Shown here: piece by piece, positions 13,966 through 14,551 of the stretch | Numbering within the stretch: position 1 is the stretch's first letter | Layout: every line of letters starts with the position of its first letter | Assembly: GCA_021852325.1 (NCBI GenBank) | Contig: JAJZNM010000185.1 | Span: 1 to 14,551 of the forward strand | Reading direction: 5' to 3' | Source: Pseudomonadota bacterium | GTDB lineage: Bacteria; Pseudomonadota; Gammaproteobacteria; JAKAQQ01 | DNA length: 14,551 nucleotides | Translations under genes and position numbers: made by a program | The notes under the pieces: model-generated | What the model was told of the DNA's origin: nothing | Database searches by the model: none | Seen by the model: the letters and a program-made list of their open reading frames with translations, nothing else

Positions 13966-14391
13966 ATGCTGATGAAAACGAATGCCGACGAGATCATCCT
14001 CCAGCTCGTCATGGAGGAGGTCATTACCGACCAGGCCGTGCTCCGTGCGAGGCTTGAGGAACGGGGGGTCACCCTCACCCAGCCGACCCTTTCGCGCCGC
14101 CTCCAGAAACTCGCGATCCGCAAGGTCCAGGGCCGTTATGCCCACTTCGAGCCGCTCCGTGAATCCCACCGCCTGACGTTCACCCTCGACCGGTCGCCAC
14201 CCAATCTCATCGTGATCCGGACGGCGCCGGGATTCGCTCAGGCGCTCGGGCTCAGGATCGACGAGCTCAAGCTGGAAGCGGTGGCGGGCACGCTCGCCGG
14301 TGACGATACAGTCTTCGTCGCACTCCGAAGCGCCCACGTGCTCGAGGAACTTTGTGCACGCCTCGAGGTCCTGCTCGCGAACGCCCCCTAG
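13966..14391 (+). CDS. argR: Arginine repressor ArgR
   Basis: Hexameric arginine-dependent DNA-binding regulator, here 141 residues (E. coli ArgR is 156). The N-terminal winged helix-turn-helix has LTQPTLSRRLQKL (37-49) with the conserved Ser43-Arg44. The C-terminal oligomerisation and arginine-binding domain has NLIVIRTAPGFAQ (80-92) and AGTLAGDDTVFVA (107-119). Gln92, Asp99, Asp113 and Asp114 match the arginine-contact residues of E. coli ArgR, so arginine sensing should be intact. Divergent from argD across a 120-bp AT-rich spacer with ARG boxes. Two in-frame ATGs, 13966 and 13972, are both possible; neither has a Shine-Dalgarno. Numbering here uses 13966. Confidence 0.94.
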   Translation: MLMKTNADEIILQLVMEEVITDQAVLRARLEERGVTLTQPTLSRRLQKLAIRKVQGRYAHFEPLRESHRLTFTLDRSPPNLIVIRTAPGFAQALGLRIDELKLEAVAGTLAGDDTVFVALRSAHVLEELCARLEVLLANAP

Positions 14392-14551
14392 ACGACTCAA
14401 TCGATCGAGGTCGGCGGTGCTTGCGCCCGGAGCCTGCGTGATCCACCGTAAGATATCCAGGCCTCATGGATCCGGCGCCCATCCGAGAGCCCCCACGGCC
14501 CGCCAAGCCCTGACCCGGTGCACCCGAGAGAGACATGCAGAATCCTTTCCG
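14392..14551. other. Region after argR without a recognised complete gene
   Basis: I see no clear terminator for argR: no stem followed by a T run. A weak -10-like TAAGAT at 14449-14454 lacks a properly spaced -35. Near the right end a GAGAGAGAC stretch precedes an ATG. Minus-strand reading frames over argR and this region look like shadows. Confidence 0.5.
14535..14551 (+). CDS. Possible start of a gene running off the right end
   Basis: ATG at 14535 follows a purine-rich GAGAGAGAC, much like the sequence in front of the S10 peptidase start at 6029. Only five full codons (MQNPF) are in the window, so the product cannot be named and the call rests on the ribosome-binding-like sequence alone. 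Confidence 0.25.

Noticed and set aside
1..14551. Mobile elements, CRISPR arrays or phage genes
   Set aside because: No transposase, integrase, spaced direct repeats or terminal inverted repeats were seen; the window is housekeeping and biosynthetic.

Overview
GC-rich, gene-dense chromosomal DNA with almost everything on the minus strand. The left part (about 1-6030) looks gammaproteobacterial: single-chain large-type PurL, a DUF1820 protein, a thioredoxin-fold protein and a FmdB-type zinc ribbon directly upstream of aspS. I cannot name the species. Start codons include one TTG and one GTG, chosen from reading frame and context.

Layout. 882-1 (-): 5' part of purL, cut by the window edge. 1361-1014 (-): DUF1820. 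1967-1410 (-): thioredoxin-like protein. 3845-2070 (-): aspS, with a residue pattern typical of non-discriminating AspRS. 4367-3933 (-): FmdB-type zinc ribbon. 6029-4488 (-): exported serine carboxypeptidase of family S10. 13845-6173 (-): a seven-gene arginine operon, argD, argF', argB, argH, argG, a P-loop protein of unknown function, argC. 13966-14391 (+): argR, divergent from the operon. 14392-14551 holds no recognisable complete gene.

The operon is the main interest. Its carbamoyltransferase is not ordinary OTCase but the ArgF' type that works on N-acylated ornithine (known from Xanthomonas and Bacteroides). Position 90, which sets acetyl versus succinyl preference in characterised relatives, is Val, which predicts N-succinylornithine. 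ArgC, ArgD, ArgG and ArgH also read like the Bacteroidota versions, whereas ArgB carries the N-terminal helix and C-terminal signature of arginine-inhibited kinases. All six junctions overlap: five by 4 bases (ATGA) and one by 14. No N-acylglutamate synthase (ArgA/ArgJ/GNAT) and no deacylase (ArgE') is encoded here. The one unexplained member, a 358-residue P-loop protein between argG and argC, has an outline recalling DUF1611/DgcN-type P-loop N-acyltransferases and is a candidate for the missing first step; this is a hypothesis.

Regulation is readable. The 120-bp argD-argR spacer is very AT-rich (26 G/C of 120 by my count). It has a perfect TTGACA -35 for argD with a -10 lying inside a near-consensus ARG box, so ArgR should repress the operon directly. 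A second, weaker box lies in front of argR and suggests autoregulation. Together with the predicted arginine-sensitive ArgB this gives transcriptional and allosteric control of one pathway.
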